The translations under genes were made by a program, and so were the position numbers. Positions 25,494-34,399 of a stretch of DNA of 64,000 nucleotides are shown piece by piece. The stretch's first letter is position 1. Each line of letters begins with the position of its first letter. The stretch comes from WLND01 sp040398845 (lineage in GTDB: Bacteria; Actinomycetota; Actinomycetes; S36-B12): NCBI GenBank assembly GCA_040398845.1, contig JBBATH010000006.1, positions 158,451 to 222,450 on the forward strand. Direction: 5' to 3'. Under the pieces are notes generated by a model, which saw nothing but the letters and a program-made list of their open reading frames with translations, was not told the origin of the DNA and did no database searches.

Positions 25494-26621
25494 TCAGAGG
25501 CTGGGTGAGTAGCCCGTGGGTGCCACCATGACCGGATCCCACCCGGGGACGCCCTCCGGCTGGCGCGGCGCCGGGCCGACGTAGCGGGCGGAGGGGCGAA
25601 TGAGTCGTCCGGTCTTCTTTTGCTCGAGCACATGCGCACTCCAACCGGCGAGACGGGCGCAGGTAAACATGGACGTGAACAGGTGAGCGGGTACTTCGGC
25701 GAAGTCGAGCAGGATCGCGGCCCAGAACTCGACATTCGTCTCGAGGACGCGGTCGGGGCGGCGCGCGCGCAACTCGGCGAGAGCAGCCTGCTCGAGCGCG
25801 GCTGCCACCTCGTAGCGCTCAGCACCGAGCTCGCGGACAGTGCGGCGCAGTACCCGAGCCCGCGGATCCTCGGCCCGGTAGACGCGATGGCCGAAGCCCA
25901 TCAGGCGCTCACCACGGTCGAGGACGCCCCCGACATATGCACCTGCATCGCCGGTGCGCTCGACCTCCTCGATCATGTGGAGCACCCGGGCGGGCGCGCC
26001 GCCGTGCAGGGGGCCGCTCATCGCACCAATCGCGCCAGAAATCGCGGCGGCCACATCGGCCCCGGTCGAGGCGACGACGCGACTGGCGAAGGTCGAGGCG
26101 TTCATACCGTGCTCAGCGGCGGAGACGAAGTAGGCGTCCATTGCCTGGATGTGCCGCGGCTCTGGCTCACCGCGCCAGCGGATCATGAATCGCTCAACGA
26201 CCGTATCGGCTTGATCAATTTGGGACTGCGGGATCATCGGCTGGCCGAGGCCACGGGCCGACTGCGCGACGAAGGAGAGCGCCATGACTGACACGTGGGC
26301 GAGGTTCTCGCGGGCGGTGTCGTCATCGATGTCGAGGAGGGGCCTCAGACCCCATGCGGGTGCGAGCATGGCGATCGCCGACTGCACGTCGACCCGTACG
26401 TCACCTGAGTGGATGGGAATCGGGAAGGGCTCCGCCGGAGGCAGGCCGGGGTTGAACTCGTTGTCGACGAGGAGACCCCAGACGTTGCCATAGGAGACCC
26501 GTCCGACCAGGTCCTCGATGTCGACACCGCGGTAGCGCAGGGCACCTCCATCACGGTCGGGCTCTGCAATCTGGGTCTCGAAGGCAATGACGCCCTCAAG
26601 GCCGGGCACGAATTCAGGCAT
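25494..26621 (-). CDS. citA: citrate synthase 2 (CitA type)
   Basis: 375 aa. Active-site regions are present: SGPLHGGAPARVLHMIEE (substrate His), RLMGFGHRVYRAEDPRA (second His) and the late ETNVEFWAAILLDFAEVP with the catalytic region before the Arg-containing ARLAGWSAHVLEQ. It condenses acetyl-CoA or propionyl-CoA with oxaloacetate; the shorter actinobacterial CitA group sits next to pdxH and serC, as here. GGAGGAG is placed well before the ATG at 26621. It is divergent from pdxH. Confidence 0.93.
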   Translation of the reverse strand: MPEFVPGLEGVIAFETQIAEPDRDGGALRYRGVDIEDLVGRVSYGNVWGLLVDNEFNPGLPPAEPFPIPIHSGDVRVDVQSAIAMLAPAWGLRPLLDIDDDTARENLAHVSVMALSFVAQSARGLGQPMIPQSQIDQADTVVERFMIRWRGEPEPRHIQAMDAYFVSAAEHGMNASTFASRVVASTGADVAAAISGAIGAMSGPLHGGAPARVLHMIEEVERTGDAGAYVGGVLDRGERLMGFGHRVYRAEDPRARVLRRTVRELGAERYEVAAALEQAALAELRARRPDRVLETNVEFWAAILLDFAEVPAHLFTSMFTCARLAGWSAHVLEQKKTGRLIRPSARYVGPAPRQPEGVPGWDPVMVAPTGYSPSL

Positions 26622-26740
26622 GCGTCACTCCTCCAACAGTTATTGGCTCATCCAACCCGACCCGGATGTCTGGGATGTGTCCGGGTCGGGTGAACGTGAC
26701 GTGCGTCGCGTCCACGGCCATTTCATGGTTGGGTCTGAGC

Positions 26741-27436
26741 ATGAGCCTTTTGACGCCCCCGCCGGACGATGCACCGCGTCGCCTGGCCGATCTGCGTGTT
26801 TCGTATGACACCGGCACCCTCGCTGCAGGCGACCTTGCGGACAATCCGCTCGAGGCATTTCACTCATGGTTCGACGAAGCTGAGGCAGCCCAACTGCCCG
26901 AACCAAATGCGATGATTCTCGCGACGGCGACCCCAAACGCGGCGCCCAGCGCGCGAACGGTTCTGCTCAAGCAGGCCGACGCTCGTGGATTCGTCCTCTA
27001 TACGAATCTGGCCTCGCGAAAAAGCAATGAACTGCGTGAAAATCCGCAGGCCTCGCTCGTATTCCCGTGGTTCGCCATGCATCGTCAGGTCTGCGTGGTC
27101 GGGACTGCGGAGCTCATCGAGCGAGTTGAGGTCGAGGAGTACTTCCGATCCCGGCCGCGGGAGTCAAGGCTCGGAGCCTGGGCGAGCGAGCAATCGTCGG
27201 TGATCGAGGATCGGCGAATCCTCGAGGAGCGGTACGCACGTATGGATGCTGAATTCGGTGACGAGGTCCCGGTTCCAGAGTTCTGGGGTGGCTGGCTCAT
27301 CAGGCCAGTGTCGGTCGAGTTCTGGCAGGGACGTCCCTCGCGGCTCCACGACCGGCTGCGCTTTCGAAGGTCGGGCGCTGCCGTGGCGCCCCTGGACGAT
27401 CCGGCGAGGTGGCGGGTGGAGCGTCTGTCCCCCTGA
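26741..27436 (+). CDS. pdxH: pyridoxamine 5'-phosphate oxidase
   Basis: 231 aa FMN-dependent oxidase. Typical motifs: AMILATATPNAAPSARTVLLK, GFVLYTNLASRKSNELRENP (FMN phosphate site), SLVFPWFAMHRQVCVVG, and the C-terminal PVSVEFWQGRPSRLHDRLRFRR. It oxidises PNP or PMP to pyridoxal phosphate, the cofactor of SerC encoded across the divergent citA-serC unit. The ATG at 26741 matches the family start; a longer frame back to 26666 is not supported. Confidence 0.95.
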   Translation: MSLLTPPPDDAPRRLADLRVSYDTGTLAAGDLADNPLEAFHSWFDEAEAAQLPEPNAMILATATPNAAPSARTVLLKQADARGFVLYTNLASRKSNELRENPQASLVFPWFAMHRQVCVVGTAELIERVEVEEYFRSRPRESRLGAWASEQSSVIEDRRILEERYARMDAEFGDEVPVPEFWGGWLIRPVSVEFWQGRPSRLHDRLRFRRSGAAVAPLDDPARWRVERLSP

Positions 27437-27471
27437 CCTCGGTCGGGTCGACCGGCGCGTAGGTTCGCCCC

Positions 27472-28731
27472 GTGGCCCGCCTCTTCGTCGACCTGACGCC
27501 GCTGCGGGTCAGTAGGCCCTACCGCCGACTGTGGACGGCGATGGGGATCAGCAACATCGGGCAGCAAATGACGGCCATCGCCGTTGGCCTTCAGGTGTAC
27601 GAGCTCACCAACTCGAGCTTCATGGTCGGACTGGTCGGCCTGTTCCAACTCGTGCCACTCGTCGGGTTCGGCCTCTACGGTGGCACGCTCTCCGACGCCT
27701 TCGACAGGCGGCTGGTGGGGCTGGTCTCCGCTCTCGGCCTGTGGGCGTGCTCTGTTGGGTTCCTCGTCCAGTCGACACTCGGCCTGGAGTCCGTGGCGGT
27801 GCTCTACGGGCTCATCGCGATCCAGTCGGCGTTCTTCGCGGTTGGGAATCCTGCACGACAGGCCATCATTCCCCGTCTCGTGGGCCAGGATCTATTGCCG
27901 GCTGCGAACGCGCTCGGCATGCTTACCTGGAGTGTGGGATTCACGATCGGGCCCCTGCTCGGCGGGATTCTCGTCGCGACGTCCGGCACCGTCACCCTGC
28001 CCTATCTCGTCGACGTCATCGGGTTCGGTGTTGTCGTGTGGGCGATGTGGCAACTGCCAAAACTGCCGCCCACCACTGTCCCTGGCGACGCCGTACCCCG
28101 CGCGGGCTGGGGGGCCGTGAAGGAGGGCTTCGTCTTCCTCAAGGGGAAGCGCAATCTCCAGATGACGTTCTATGAGGACCTCATCGCGATGGTGTTCGGG
28201 ATGCCGCGCGCGCTCTTCCCGGCGATCGCCGCCCAGTGGTACGGGGGATCTGTCCGTGATGTCGCGACGGTGCTGGGGCTGCTCGCTGCGGCGCCGGCGC
28301 TCGGCGCGGTGCTCTCCGGAATCTTCTCCGGTCCGCTCGGTCGGGTGCGCTGGCAGGGGCGCGCGATCGTCATCTCGATCGTGGTCTGGGGCACCGCGAT
28401 TGCGGCGTTCGGCGGGGTGCGATGGCTCCCCCTCGCGCTGCTCTTCCTCGCGATTGCCGGCGCCGCCGACAATGTGTCGGCTGTGTTCCGGGCGACAATC
28501 CTTCAGGCTGCCACGCCTGATGAGTACCGGGGACGGCTCCAAGGGGTGTTCACCGTCGTTGTGGCCGGCGGCCCGCGCCTCGGCGATGTCGAGGCGGGCA
28601 CGGTGGCGGTCATCTTCGGCGAGACCGTGTCGGTGATCTCCGGGGGTGTTGCGTGCGTCCTGCTCGCGCTTGGTCTCGCGCGGGCGGTGCCGTCGTTCTG
28701 GCAATACGACGCGCATGACCCGGTTCCCTAG
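27472..28731 (+). CDS. MFS exporter (EntS-like, MFS_3)
   Basis: 419 aa, 12 helices. The N-terminus PYRRLWTAMGISNIGQQMTAIAVG and LYGGTLSDAFDRRLV (motif A) place it in the MFS_3/enterobactin-exporter-like group. ATILQAATPDEYRGRLQGVF is the matching motif in the second half. The group contains siderophore and drug exporters, but no siderophore genes lie here. It starts with GTG at 27472, 35 bp after pdxH, and its 3' end overlaps the photolyase gene by 4 bp (convergent). Confidence 0.85.
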   Translation: MARLFVDLTPLRVSRPYRRLWTAMGISNIGQQMTAIAVGLQVYELTNSSFMVGLVGLFQLVPLVGFGLYGGTLSDAFDRRLVGLVSALGLWACSVGFLVQSTLGLESVAVLYGLIAIQSAFFAVGNPARQAIIPRLVGQDLLPAANALGMLTWSVGFTIGPLLGGILVATSGTVTLPYLVDVIGFGVVVWAMWQLPKLPPTTVPGDAVPRAGWGAVKEGFVFLKGKRNLQMTFYEDLIAMVFGMPRALFPAIAAQWYGGSVRDVATVLGLLAAAPALGAVLSGIFSGPLGRVRWQGRAIVISIVVWGTAIAAFGGVRWLPLALLFLAIAGAADNVSAVFRATILQAATPDEYRGRLQGVFTVVVAGGPRLGDVEAGTVAVIFGETVSVISGGVACVLLALGLARAVPSFWQYDAHDPVP

Positions 28732-30107
28732 CGATCGTTACCGGGGGAGGGCTTCTTCGTCTCGGCTAGGTCGGCCAACGCGACCTCGCGCTCCAATTTG
28801 TGATCAACGATTCTCCTCGGATAGGCGTGGTCGTAGCCGGCCGGCTGGTCCCAGGGCTCGTGCGCGGAGGCTCCCGGAAGGTGGGCAAGTTCTGGAACGT
28901 AGCGGCGGACGTAGTCGCCGTCGGGGTCGAACCGCAGGCCCTGGGCTACCGGATTGAAGACCCGGTAGAAGGGTGAGGCGTCGGTGCCGCAGCCGGCGGT
29001 CCACTGCCAGCCGTGGGCGTTGCTCGCGAGGTCGCCGTCGCGTAGCCAGTGCATGAACTCAGCGGCCCCCCGCTGCCAGGGCAGGTGCAGGTCCTTGACG
29101 AGGAAGCTGGCGACGACCATCCGGACCCGGTTGTGGACCCAGCCTTGCGCCCGAAGTTGGCGCATTCCTGCATCGACGAACGGGTAGCCGGTTCGACCCT
29201 GCGCCCAGTTGGCGAAAGCATCATCGGCGGCCGGTCCGGTGTTCCAGCGCATGTTGGTGTCGAACCGCTCGTTGAGTGACACGCGTGCCGAGTCGGGTCG
29301 ATGTGCGAGCACCTCCGCGTAGAACTCCCGCCAGCAGATCTCCTTGCGGAACACCTCATCGACATCAGCGAGTTCCGGGAGCAGGCTGCGCGGATGGATT
29401 TCGCCCCACTTGAGGTGGTGGCCGAGGGCGCTCGTGCCAGCGAGGTCGGCGCGGTTCCGGTTGGCGTCGTAGGTTGGGAGGCCGGTGGATCGAAAGGACT
29501 CCCAGCGCTCCCAAGCGGCCTCCTCGCCGGCCGCGGGCAGGCTGAGGTCGCCGAGGTCGGGCGCTTCGGGGAGGCCGTCGGTCGCCACGGGCAGCCACCA
29601 ATTGACCTCGGCGGGGATGTCTGCGGCTGGAGCGCGCCAACCGTGGCGCATCCAGGCGCGGTAGAACGGCGTGAAGACCCGGTATGCGGTGCCGTCGTCC
29701 TTCGTGACTCGACCGGGTGCGACGGCATAGGACGACCCGGTGCGAATGAGTGGAACGCTCCCGAGTGCCTGCTCGACAGCGATGTCGCGCGCGCGTCCGT
29801 AGGGCCCGAAGTCCTCGGCGATGTGGACACTTGCCGCGCCCGCTGCATGGACCACCTCGGGGAGCACGTTTACTGGGTCACCGTGCCGGATGAGGAGCGT
29901 GCCACCGAGCGAGGCACGGAGTGCATCAAGGGACCGGCTGAGGTAAGCCTTGCGCACCGCGCCCGCTGGCCCCCAGAGCGCCTCATCGAGCACGAAGAGG
30001 GGGACGACGCGGTCATCACTCGACTCGAGTGCAGCCGTGATCGCTGCGAGGAGTGCCGGGTTGTCGAGGAGGCGGAGGTCGCGGCGGAACCACATGACGG
30101 CGGACAT
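28728..30107 (-). CDS. phrB: deoxyribodipyrimidine photolyase
   Basis: 459 aa class I photolyase. An N-terminal antenna-binding Rossmann domain (MSAVMWFRRDLRLLDNPAL) is followed by the helical FAD domain with the family signatures WREFYAEVLAHRP, MRWNTG, TGYPFVDAGMRQL, WVHNRVRMVVASFLVKDL and DLASNAHGWQWTAGCGTDASPFYRVFNP. It repairs UV cyclobutane dimers using blue light. The start at 30107 is the conserved MxWFRRDLR; an upstream ATG at 30182 adds a non-homologous leader. Light-dependent repair fits a surface or freshwater habitat. Confidence 0.95.
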   Translation of the reverse strand: MSAVMWFRRDLRLLDNPALLAAITAALESSDDRVVPLFVLDEALWGPAGAVRKAYLSRSLDALRASLGGTLLIRHGDPVNVLPEVVHAAGAASVHIAEDFGPYGRARDIAVEQALGSVPLIRTGSSYAVAPGRVTKDDGTAYRVFTPFYRAWMRHGWRAPAADIPAEVNWWLPVATDGLPEAPDLGDLSLPAAGEEAAWERWESFRSTGLPTYDANRNRADLAGTSALGHHLKWGEIHPRSLLPELADVDEVFRKEICWREFYAEVLAHRPDSARVSLNERFDTNMRWNTGPAADDAFANWAQGRTGYPFVDAGMRQLRAQGWVHNRVRMVVASFLVKDLHLPWQRGAAEFMHWLRDGDLASNAHGWQWTAGCGTDASPFYRVFNPVAQGLRFDPDGDYVRRYVPELAHLPGASAHEPWDQPAGYDHAYPRRIVDHKLEREVALADLAETKKPSPGNDR

Positions 30108-30258
30108 CAGTTCAGCGTAGGCCCACCGGCCCAGACTGCCATCACGTGGACAAGCCGAAGATTGAATCTCAGATATGTCCATGTCGAGCAGGCGATGGGA
30201 TTCGGCTGATGTCCTGGCGAGACCTCGTCACGGGGTTTATTGGGCCAGACTGAGCCCC

Positions 30259-30800
30259 ATGCTCGAGGCTGCAGGCTGGGGAGCGCTGTCATCATCGATG
30301 CTGATGCCCAGCATTCCCTTGAGCTGCCGTGGATCGCCGCGTCACTGATTGCTGGGGCAGCAGCTTTTGTCCTCGGCAGCCGCCTCATCGAAATGCGCGG
30401 TGGGAAGCGGCGCAAGAATCCGGTGGGTGAAGGCGACGATAACCCGCTTGGAATCGTGCTCGGCAGTGCGCTGGACGGCATCCCCGAATCCTTCGTCCTC
30501 GGCCTATCGGTACTCACCGGCGGGGTGAGCTTTCCGCTCCTCGTCGGTATTGGGCTCTCGAACCTGCCCGAGGGAATGGCTGCGTCGGCCGGACTCCGTG
30601 CACGCAGGTGGCCCATGGCCCGAGTCATGCTCATGTGGTCCGCTGTCGTTGCCACGAGCGCCTTCGCCGCGGGCGCGCTCCTCGCCATGATCTCCGACAC
30701 GGTGATCCCGGAGTCCTATGCAATTGAGCGGGTGTGGACGGGTGGGCTCGTCGTGGGTGGGTTTGCTGGGTCGCTGGTCCTGGCATCGGTGCTCCGGTAA
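30259..30800 (+). pseudogene. ZIP-family metal transporter, damaged by internal deletions
   Basis: The C-terminal two thirds is clearly ZIP: GIVLGSALDGIPESFVLGLS, then LSNLPEGMAAS (the metal-site helix, with Ser where many have His) and LAMISDTVIPES. The normal ZIP N-terminus (MLEAAGWGALSSSMLM) starts at the ATG at 30259 but in a different frame, ending at a TGA after 29 codons. The transporter frame resumes at LELPWIAASLIAGAAAFVLG. The helix that should link the two (about 40 residues, usually with a GFGAGxLLSA motif) is missing, and a second gap seems present between WSAVVATSA and FAAGALL. Only a weak TTG (30240) opens the long frame. Probably non-functional. Confidence 0.6.
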
Positions 30801-30812
30801 ATCCACCAGCCG

Positions 30813-32279
30813 TCAGGCCGCCGCCTCGCTGGTGGATTTCGTGATCTCTTCGCTTTGGATGCCCACCCGCAGATGATCGACCGGCGGTGTTGGCCATTCG
30901 TTGAACGGCTGGGCCTCAAGGAATGCGGCGGCAACGCGCAGCACGATGGCGTCGCCTAGGCGCGGGCCGGCGATCTGCAGGCCAACAGGCAGGCCCTCGC
31001 TCGACAGTCCACAGGGAACGCTGATCGCCGGTCCGTGGGACAGGTTGAATGGGTAGGAGAACTCCGCCCAACTAATCCAGTCCCATGGGTGCCGTGGCCA
31101 GGAATCGGGCTGCAGGCGCCCGACCGGGAATGCCGTCACCGACGCGCTCGGCGTCACGATGACATCCCAGTCCTCGTCGGGGAACCAGGCGTTGACCTCG
31201 GCGGCGTAGGCGAGCCGGCGACCAGCCGCGTTGATGCCCTCGATCGCGGTCATTCGATCGAAGTCGTTGATGCAGGCGAGAAGCCCAGGGTCCATCTGGC
31301 TCGCCTGCTTCTCATCGATCGGGCGGAATCCAAGAACGTCAAGGCCCCACATGTCTCGGATGATGGAGGGACCGCCTGGACCCCACGAGGGGCTGACGTG
31401 TTCAACGACGGCACCCGCTTGGACAAATGCGGCCAGCGCACGCTCCACAATTCGGGTGACGTCGGGGTCGACCCGTGCGTGACCAAGGTCTGGGCTGTAG
31501 GCGATGCGAATCCCGGAGAGGTCGCCTGGTTCGACTTCGGGGCTCATGGTGCCCGGCAGGCTGAAGGGATCCCGTTTGTGCGGGCCGGACATCACCGCAG
31601 CCATGAGGGCGGCATCGTGGACTGAGCGGGTGATCGGGCCGGCATGCGAGAGGTTCGCGTTGTTGGGGACGGGCGCATACGGGACACGGCCGTAGGTGGG
31701 CTTGAAGCCGACCACCCCGCAGAAGTTGGCGGGGATCCTGATGGATCCAGCGCCGTCGGTGCCGACATGGAGCGGGCCGCACCCGGCACCGGCGAGGGCT
31801 GCAGCTCCGGAGGATGACCCGCCTGCGGTGCGCCCGAACATCCACGGATTGTGGGTCGACCCCGTGAGTGGGCTGTCGCCGGTGGCAGACCAGCCCTGCT
31901 CGGTCATCGTCGTCGTGCCAACGACGATGGCCCCGGCCTTTCGAAGTCGCGAGACGAGCGGGGCGTCGGCGGCGGCTGGCTCGGTTGACGTGAGCCGAGA
32001 ACCGCGGCGTGTCGAAAAGCCGCGAACCGCTTGGTTGTTCTTGACGGTCACCGGAACCCCGTGAAGCGGGCCAATCTCCACGCCATGGCGCGTCGCATCG
32101 GTGGCGGCCCGGGCCTGGATAAGCGCCCCTTCAGGGTCAAAGTCGACAAGAGCATTGAGGGCTGGGGCCCACGCGGCCATTCGATCGAGTACGGCCACCG
32201 TGCACTCGGTCGGAGAGAGTTCGCCTGCCTTGATGAGGCCGGACATCGCAATTGCCGAGAGCCGTGCCACATCTGTCAT
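30813..32279 (-). CDS. amidase-signature family hydrolase
   Basis: 488 aa. The Ser-cisSer-Lys triad is visible: K80 in GVPVTVKNN, the Gly/Ser loop GGSSSG at 153-158, and the nucleophile S179 in VGTDGAGSIRIPA. FCGVVGFKPTYGRVP and the C-terminal GPAISVPCGLSSEGLPVGLQIAG complete the pattern. These enzymes hydrolyse carboxamides; the substrate is unknown. It lies 79 bp downstream of moeA on the same strand, at the tail of the CO dehydrogenase operon. Amidases are not a known part of CO oxidation, so this may be a simple neighbour. Confidence 0.9.
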   Translation of the reverse strand: MTDVARLSAIAMSGLIKAGELSPTECTVAVLDRMAAWAPALNALVDFDPEGALIQARAATDATRHGVEIGPLHGVPVTVKNNQAVRGFSTRRGSRLTSTEPAAADAPLVSRLRKAGAIVVGTTTMTEQGWSATGDSPLTGSTHNPWMFGRTAGGSSSGAAALAGAGCGPLHVGTDGAGSIRIPANFCGVVGFKPTYGRVPYAPVPNNANLSHAGPITRSVHDAALMAAVMSGPHKRDPFSLPGTMSPEVEPGDLSGIRIAYSPDLGHARVDPDVTRIVERALAAFVQAGAVVEHVSPSWGPGGPSIIRDMWGLDVLGFRPIDEKQASQMDPGLLACINDFDRMTAIEGINAAGRRLAYAAEVNAWFPDEDWDVIVTPSASVTAFPVGRLQPDSWPRHPWDWISWAEFSYPFNLSHGPAISVPCGLSSEGLPVGLQIAGPRLGDAIVLRVAAAFLEAQPFNEWPTPPVDHLRVGIQSEEITKSTSEAAA

Positions 32280-32358
32280 CGAAGGCCCCTTCGTTGCTGC
32301 GAACCTTAGACGCTTTCGTGGTGGGAGGACAAGGAGTCGCGACAAACGGACCCGAGCG

Positions 32359-33534
32359 CTACGGCAAGGGCAGCCATTGAACAGGTGCTCCCGCGGGGGT
32401 CGTTCCTTCGGGGACGACGGCGAACCCCGACGACTGCGCGAGGCCGCGGAGCATCGCGGACCCTCCATACGGGGAGAGTTCGAATCGGCCTTCGACGAGA
32501 TTGCCCGCGATGAGGCGAGTGTGGTCCTTTGGTGCGCGCAGTTCGCTTGCGGACGCCACCATGTCGAGCGAAATCCTCGGCCGTCCAAGCATGGAACTGA
32601 TGAGCGGCTCAGCGAGCGTGAGGAGCCCGACAATGGCCGAGTGCGGGTTTCCGGGCAGACCGACGAGTGGAACCCGGCGGCCGTCGTCAATGCCGAGATC
32701 AGCGAGGAGCATTGGATGGCCGGGTCGCACCGCGACGCAGTCGACGAGGATCGTGCCGGAATTGCGCTCGATGGCGGCACGGAGGTGGTCGCGGGGCCCT
32801 GCCGCGGTTCCGCCGGTGGTGATGACAAGGTCGCTCTCCCGTGCTGCCCGAGCGAGGGTCTCGGCGACCGCCTCGAGGTCATCGGCGACGAGGTCGCCAG
32901 CAAGGACCTCGGCGCCCATGCGAGCGAGCCATCCCGGTAGCTGGGGTCCGAGGGAATCGCGCACGCGTCCTCCGCTCGGGATTCCTGATTGCTGGAGTTC
33001 GTCACCGAGGAGCAGGACGTGCACCCGCGGCCGGCGAATGACGGCGATGTGGTCGTGACCTGTTGCGGCGAGGTAGCCGGCGAGTGCTGGTGTCACCGTC
33101 GTGCCGACTTGGGCGATGAGGTCCCCGGCCTGGCACTCCTCGCCAGCACGGCGGATATTGGACCCGGATGAAGGTTCGGCGGTGACGAGGCCTTCTTCAA
33201 CGCGCGCGTCCTCCCAACGGATCACCGAGCTGGTTCCGGCAGGAACAACCGCGCCCGTGGCGATTCGTGCAGCGGACCCGGGTGTGAGGTGCTGGTCGAG
33301 GGGTGATCCAGCGAGTGCATCGCCGACGATCAGCCAAGGCCCGGGACCGGCGACCGCCCAGCCGTCCATGGCTGAACTATCGAAACTTGGCAGGTCGCAC
33401 AGGGCCACGCAGTTCGTGGCGAGGACTCGCTCGGGGCTGAGATGCACCGGGGCCTGCTCGGAGGGCAAAGCGCCGACCAGCCGGGCCGCGGCCTCGCGAG
33501 CCCCGTGCCAGCTTGCCTCCGCTAGCGGGGTCAC
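32359..33534 (-). CDS. moeA: molybdopterin molybdotransferase MoeA (operon copy)
   Basis: About 391 aa from a GTG at 33534, whose first bases overlap the DUF6457 stop (GTGA). MoeA features: LPSFDSSAMDGWAV, ARIATGAVVPAGTSSVI, the domain-3 LVITTGGTAAGPRDHL, and VPLVGLPGNPHSAIVG. It inserts molybdate into adenylylated molybdopterin. An ATG at 33549 is an alternative start. A second moeA lies at 48280-49491; this one is more divergent (SDLVITTGGTAAG rather than TSGGVSMG), so the two may serve different enzymes or final cofactor forms. Confidence 0.93.
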   Translation of the reverse strand: MTPLAEASWHGAREAAARLVGALPSEQAPVHLSPERVLATNCVALCDLPSFDSSAMDGWAVAGPGPWLIVGDALAGSPLDQHLTPGSAARIATGAVVPAGTSSVIRWEDARVEEGLVTAEPSSGSNIRRAGEECQAGDLIAQVGTTVTPALAGYLAATGHDHIAVIRRPRVHVLLLGDELQQSGIPSGGRVRDSLGPQLPGWLARMGAEVLAGDLVADDLEAVAETLARAARESDLVITTGGTAAGPRDHLRAAIERNSGTILVDCVAVRPGHPMLLADLGIDDGRRVPLVGLPGNPHSAIVGLLTLAEPLISSMLGRPRISLDMVASASELRAPKDHTRLIAGNLVEGRFELSPYGGSAMLRGLAQSSGFAVVPEGTTPAGAPVQWLPLP

Positions 33535-33755
33535 TCCTGCGCAACCCACCCGGTCGCCAGCGCAGAGAGCTGGGCTGAAGCCTCGGTGAGGTCAGCACCC
33601 TGCGCCACCGCATAGCCGAGCAGGTAGGTCGTGATGGGAGCCGCCGGTCGCTCGACATTATGTGCGGCATCGCGGGCTAGGTCGAGGATCGCTGGAATGT
33701 TCAGCGGCGGGCTGATGCCGAGTTCTCGGCAGGCCGCGCTGATCCAGTCATCCAC
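33531..33755 (-). CDS. DUF6457 small protein of the Moco cluster
   Basis: 74 aa. MDDWISAACRELGISPPLN, then LDLARDAAHNVERPAAPITTYLLGYAVAQGAD: the DUF6457 pattern, an all-helical domain found in Actinobacteria either alone or fused to MobA. Here it is free-standing, 11 bp after mobA and coupled to moeA by a GTGA overlap. Its constant linkage to Moco genes suggests a helper in guanylylation or cofactor transfer; no activity is known. Confidence 0.85.
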   Translation of the reverse strand: MDDWISAACRELGISPPLNIPAILDLARDAAHNVERPAAPITTYLLGYAVAQGADLTEASAQLSALATGWVAQE

Positions 33756-33766
33756 GAGTCATCCAA

Positions 33767-34399
33767 CTATCCATGGGAACGTCCCTTCCTTTCGAGCATT
33801 ATTGCGCGGGAGTTCTCGAGATCACTCGGCGTATCAATGTCGAACAGCGCGTCGAGATCTGTGGAAGCGGTTTCGGCAATGACGAGATGAGCGAGGAGGT
33901 TTCGCATTGACGCCCCCGCCACGACCCTGAGGGCTTCAATTGCAGAGCGGAGCGACGTGACGCGGTAGACGGCGCACAGGGGCTGCCGGTGTCCGGCGGC
34001 ATCGACCGGGATGAGTGCATCGGCGCCAGGCGGAATGCGTTGGGCAAGGGCGTCGAGGAGTCCGCCCGCGAAGGGCATGTCGGTAGCGATGACACCGACG
34101 ACGTCCGTTGTCACCAAGTGCAGGCCAGCAGCGAGGCCGGCCACCGGTCCGCCGCCCGGTGGCGATTCCCTTGTGCAGGTGACCGGGCGCAGTGGCTGGG
34201 GGAGGTCAGGACCCGCGACGATGACTTCGACCCGGCTCGGCAGCCCCATGAGCACATGCTCGACGAGGGTGAAATCACCGAGCATGACACTGGATTTCTC
34301 CCGGCCGATTCGGGTTCCGGCGCCGCCGGTAAGGAGGATCGCGGTCCAGGTGGCACGTGATTGATCAGTGGTCAAGGCCGCTGATCTGGTCAAGGGCAT
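33767..34399 (-). CDS. mobA: molybdenum cofactor guanylyltransferase / NTP-transferase
   Basis: 210 aa. The nucleotide-binding N-terminus ILLTGGAGTRIGREKSSV (LxGGxxxRxGxxK), PVAGLAAGL and VIATDMPF are typical of MobA. MobA makes the guanine dinucleotide form of the cofactor, whereas CO dehydrogenases use the cytosine form, for which a MocA-like gene lies at 45920. The start is uncertain: the ATG at 34399 overlaps mog by 35 bp; a TTG at 34375 would overlap by 11. Neither has a clear ribosome site, consistent with coupling to mog. Confidence 0.85.
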   Translation of the reverse strand: MPLTRSAALTTDQSRATWTAILLTGGAGTRIGREKSSVMLGDFTLVEHVLMGLPSRVEVIVAGPDLPQPLRPVTCTRESPPGGGPVAGLAAGLHLVTTDVVGVIATDMPFAGGLLDALAQRIPPGADALIPVDAAGHRQPLCAVYRVTSLRSAIEALRVVAGASMRNLLAHLVIAETASTDLDALFDIDTPSDLENSRAIMLERKGRSHG

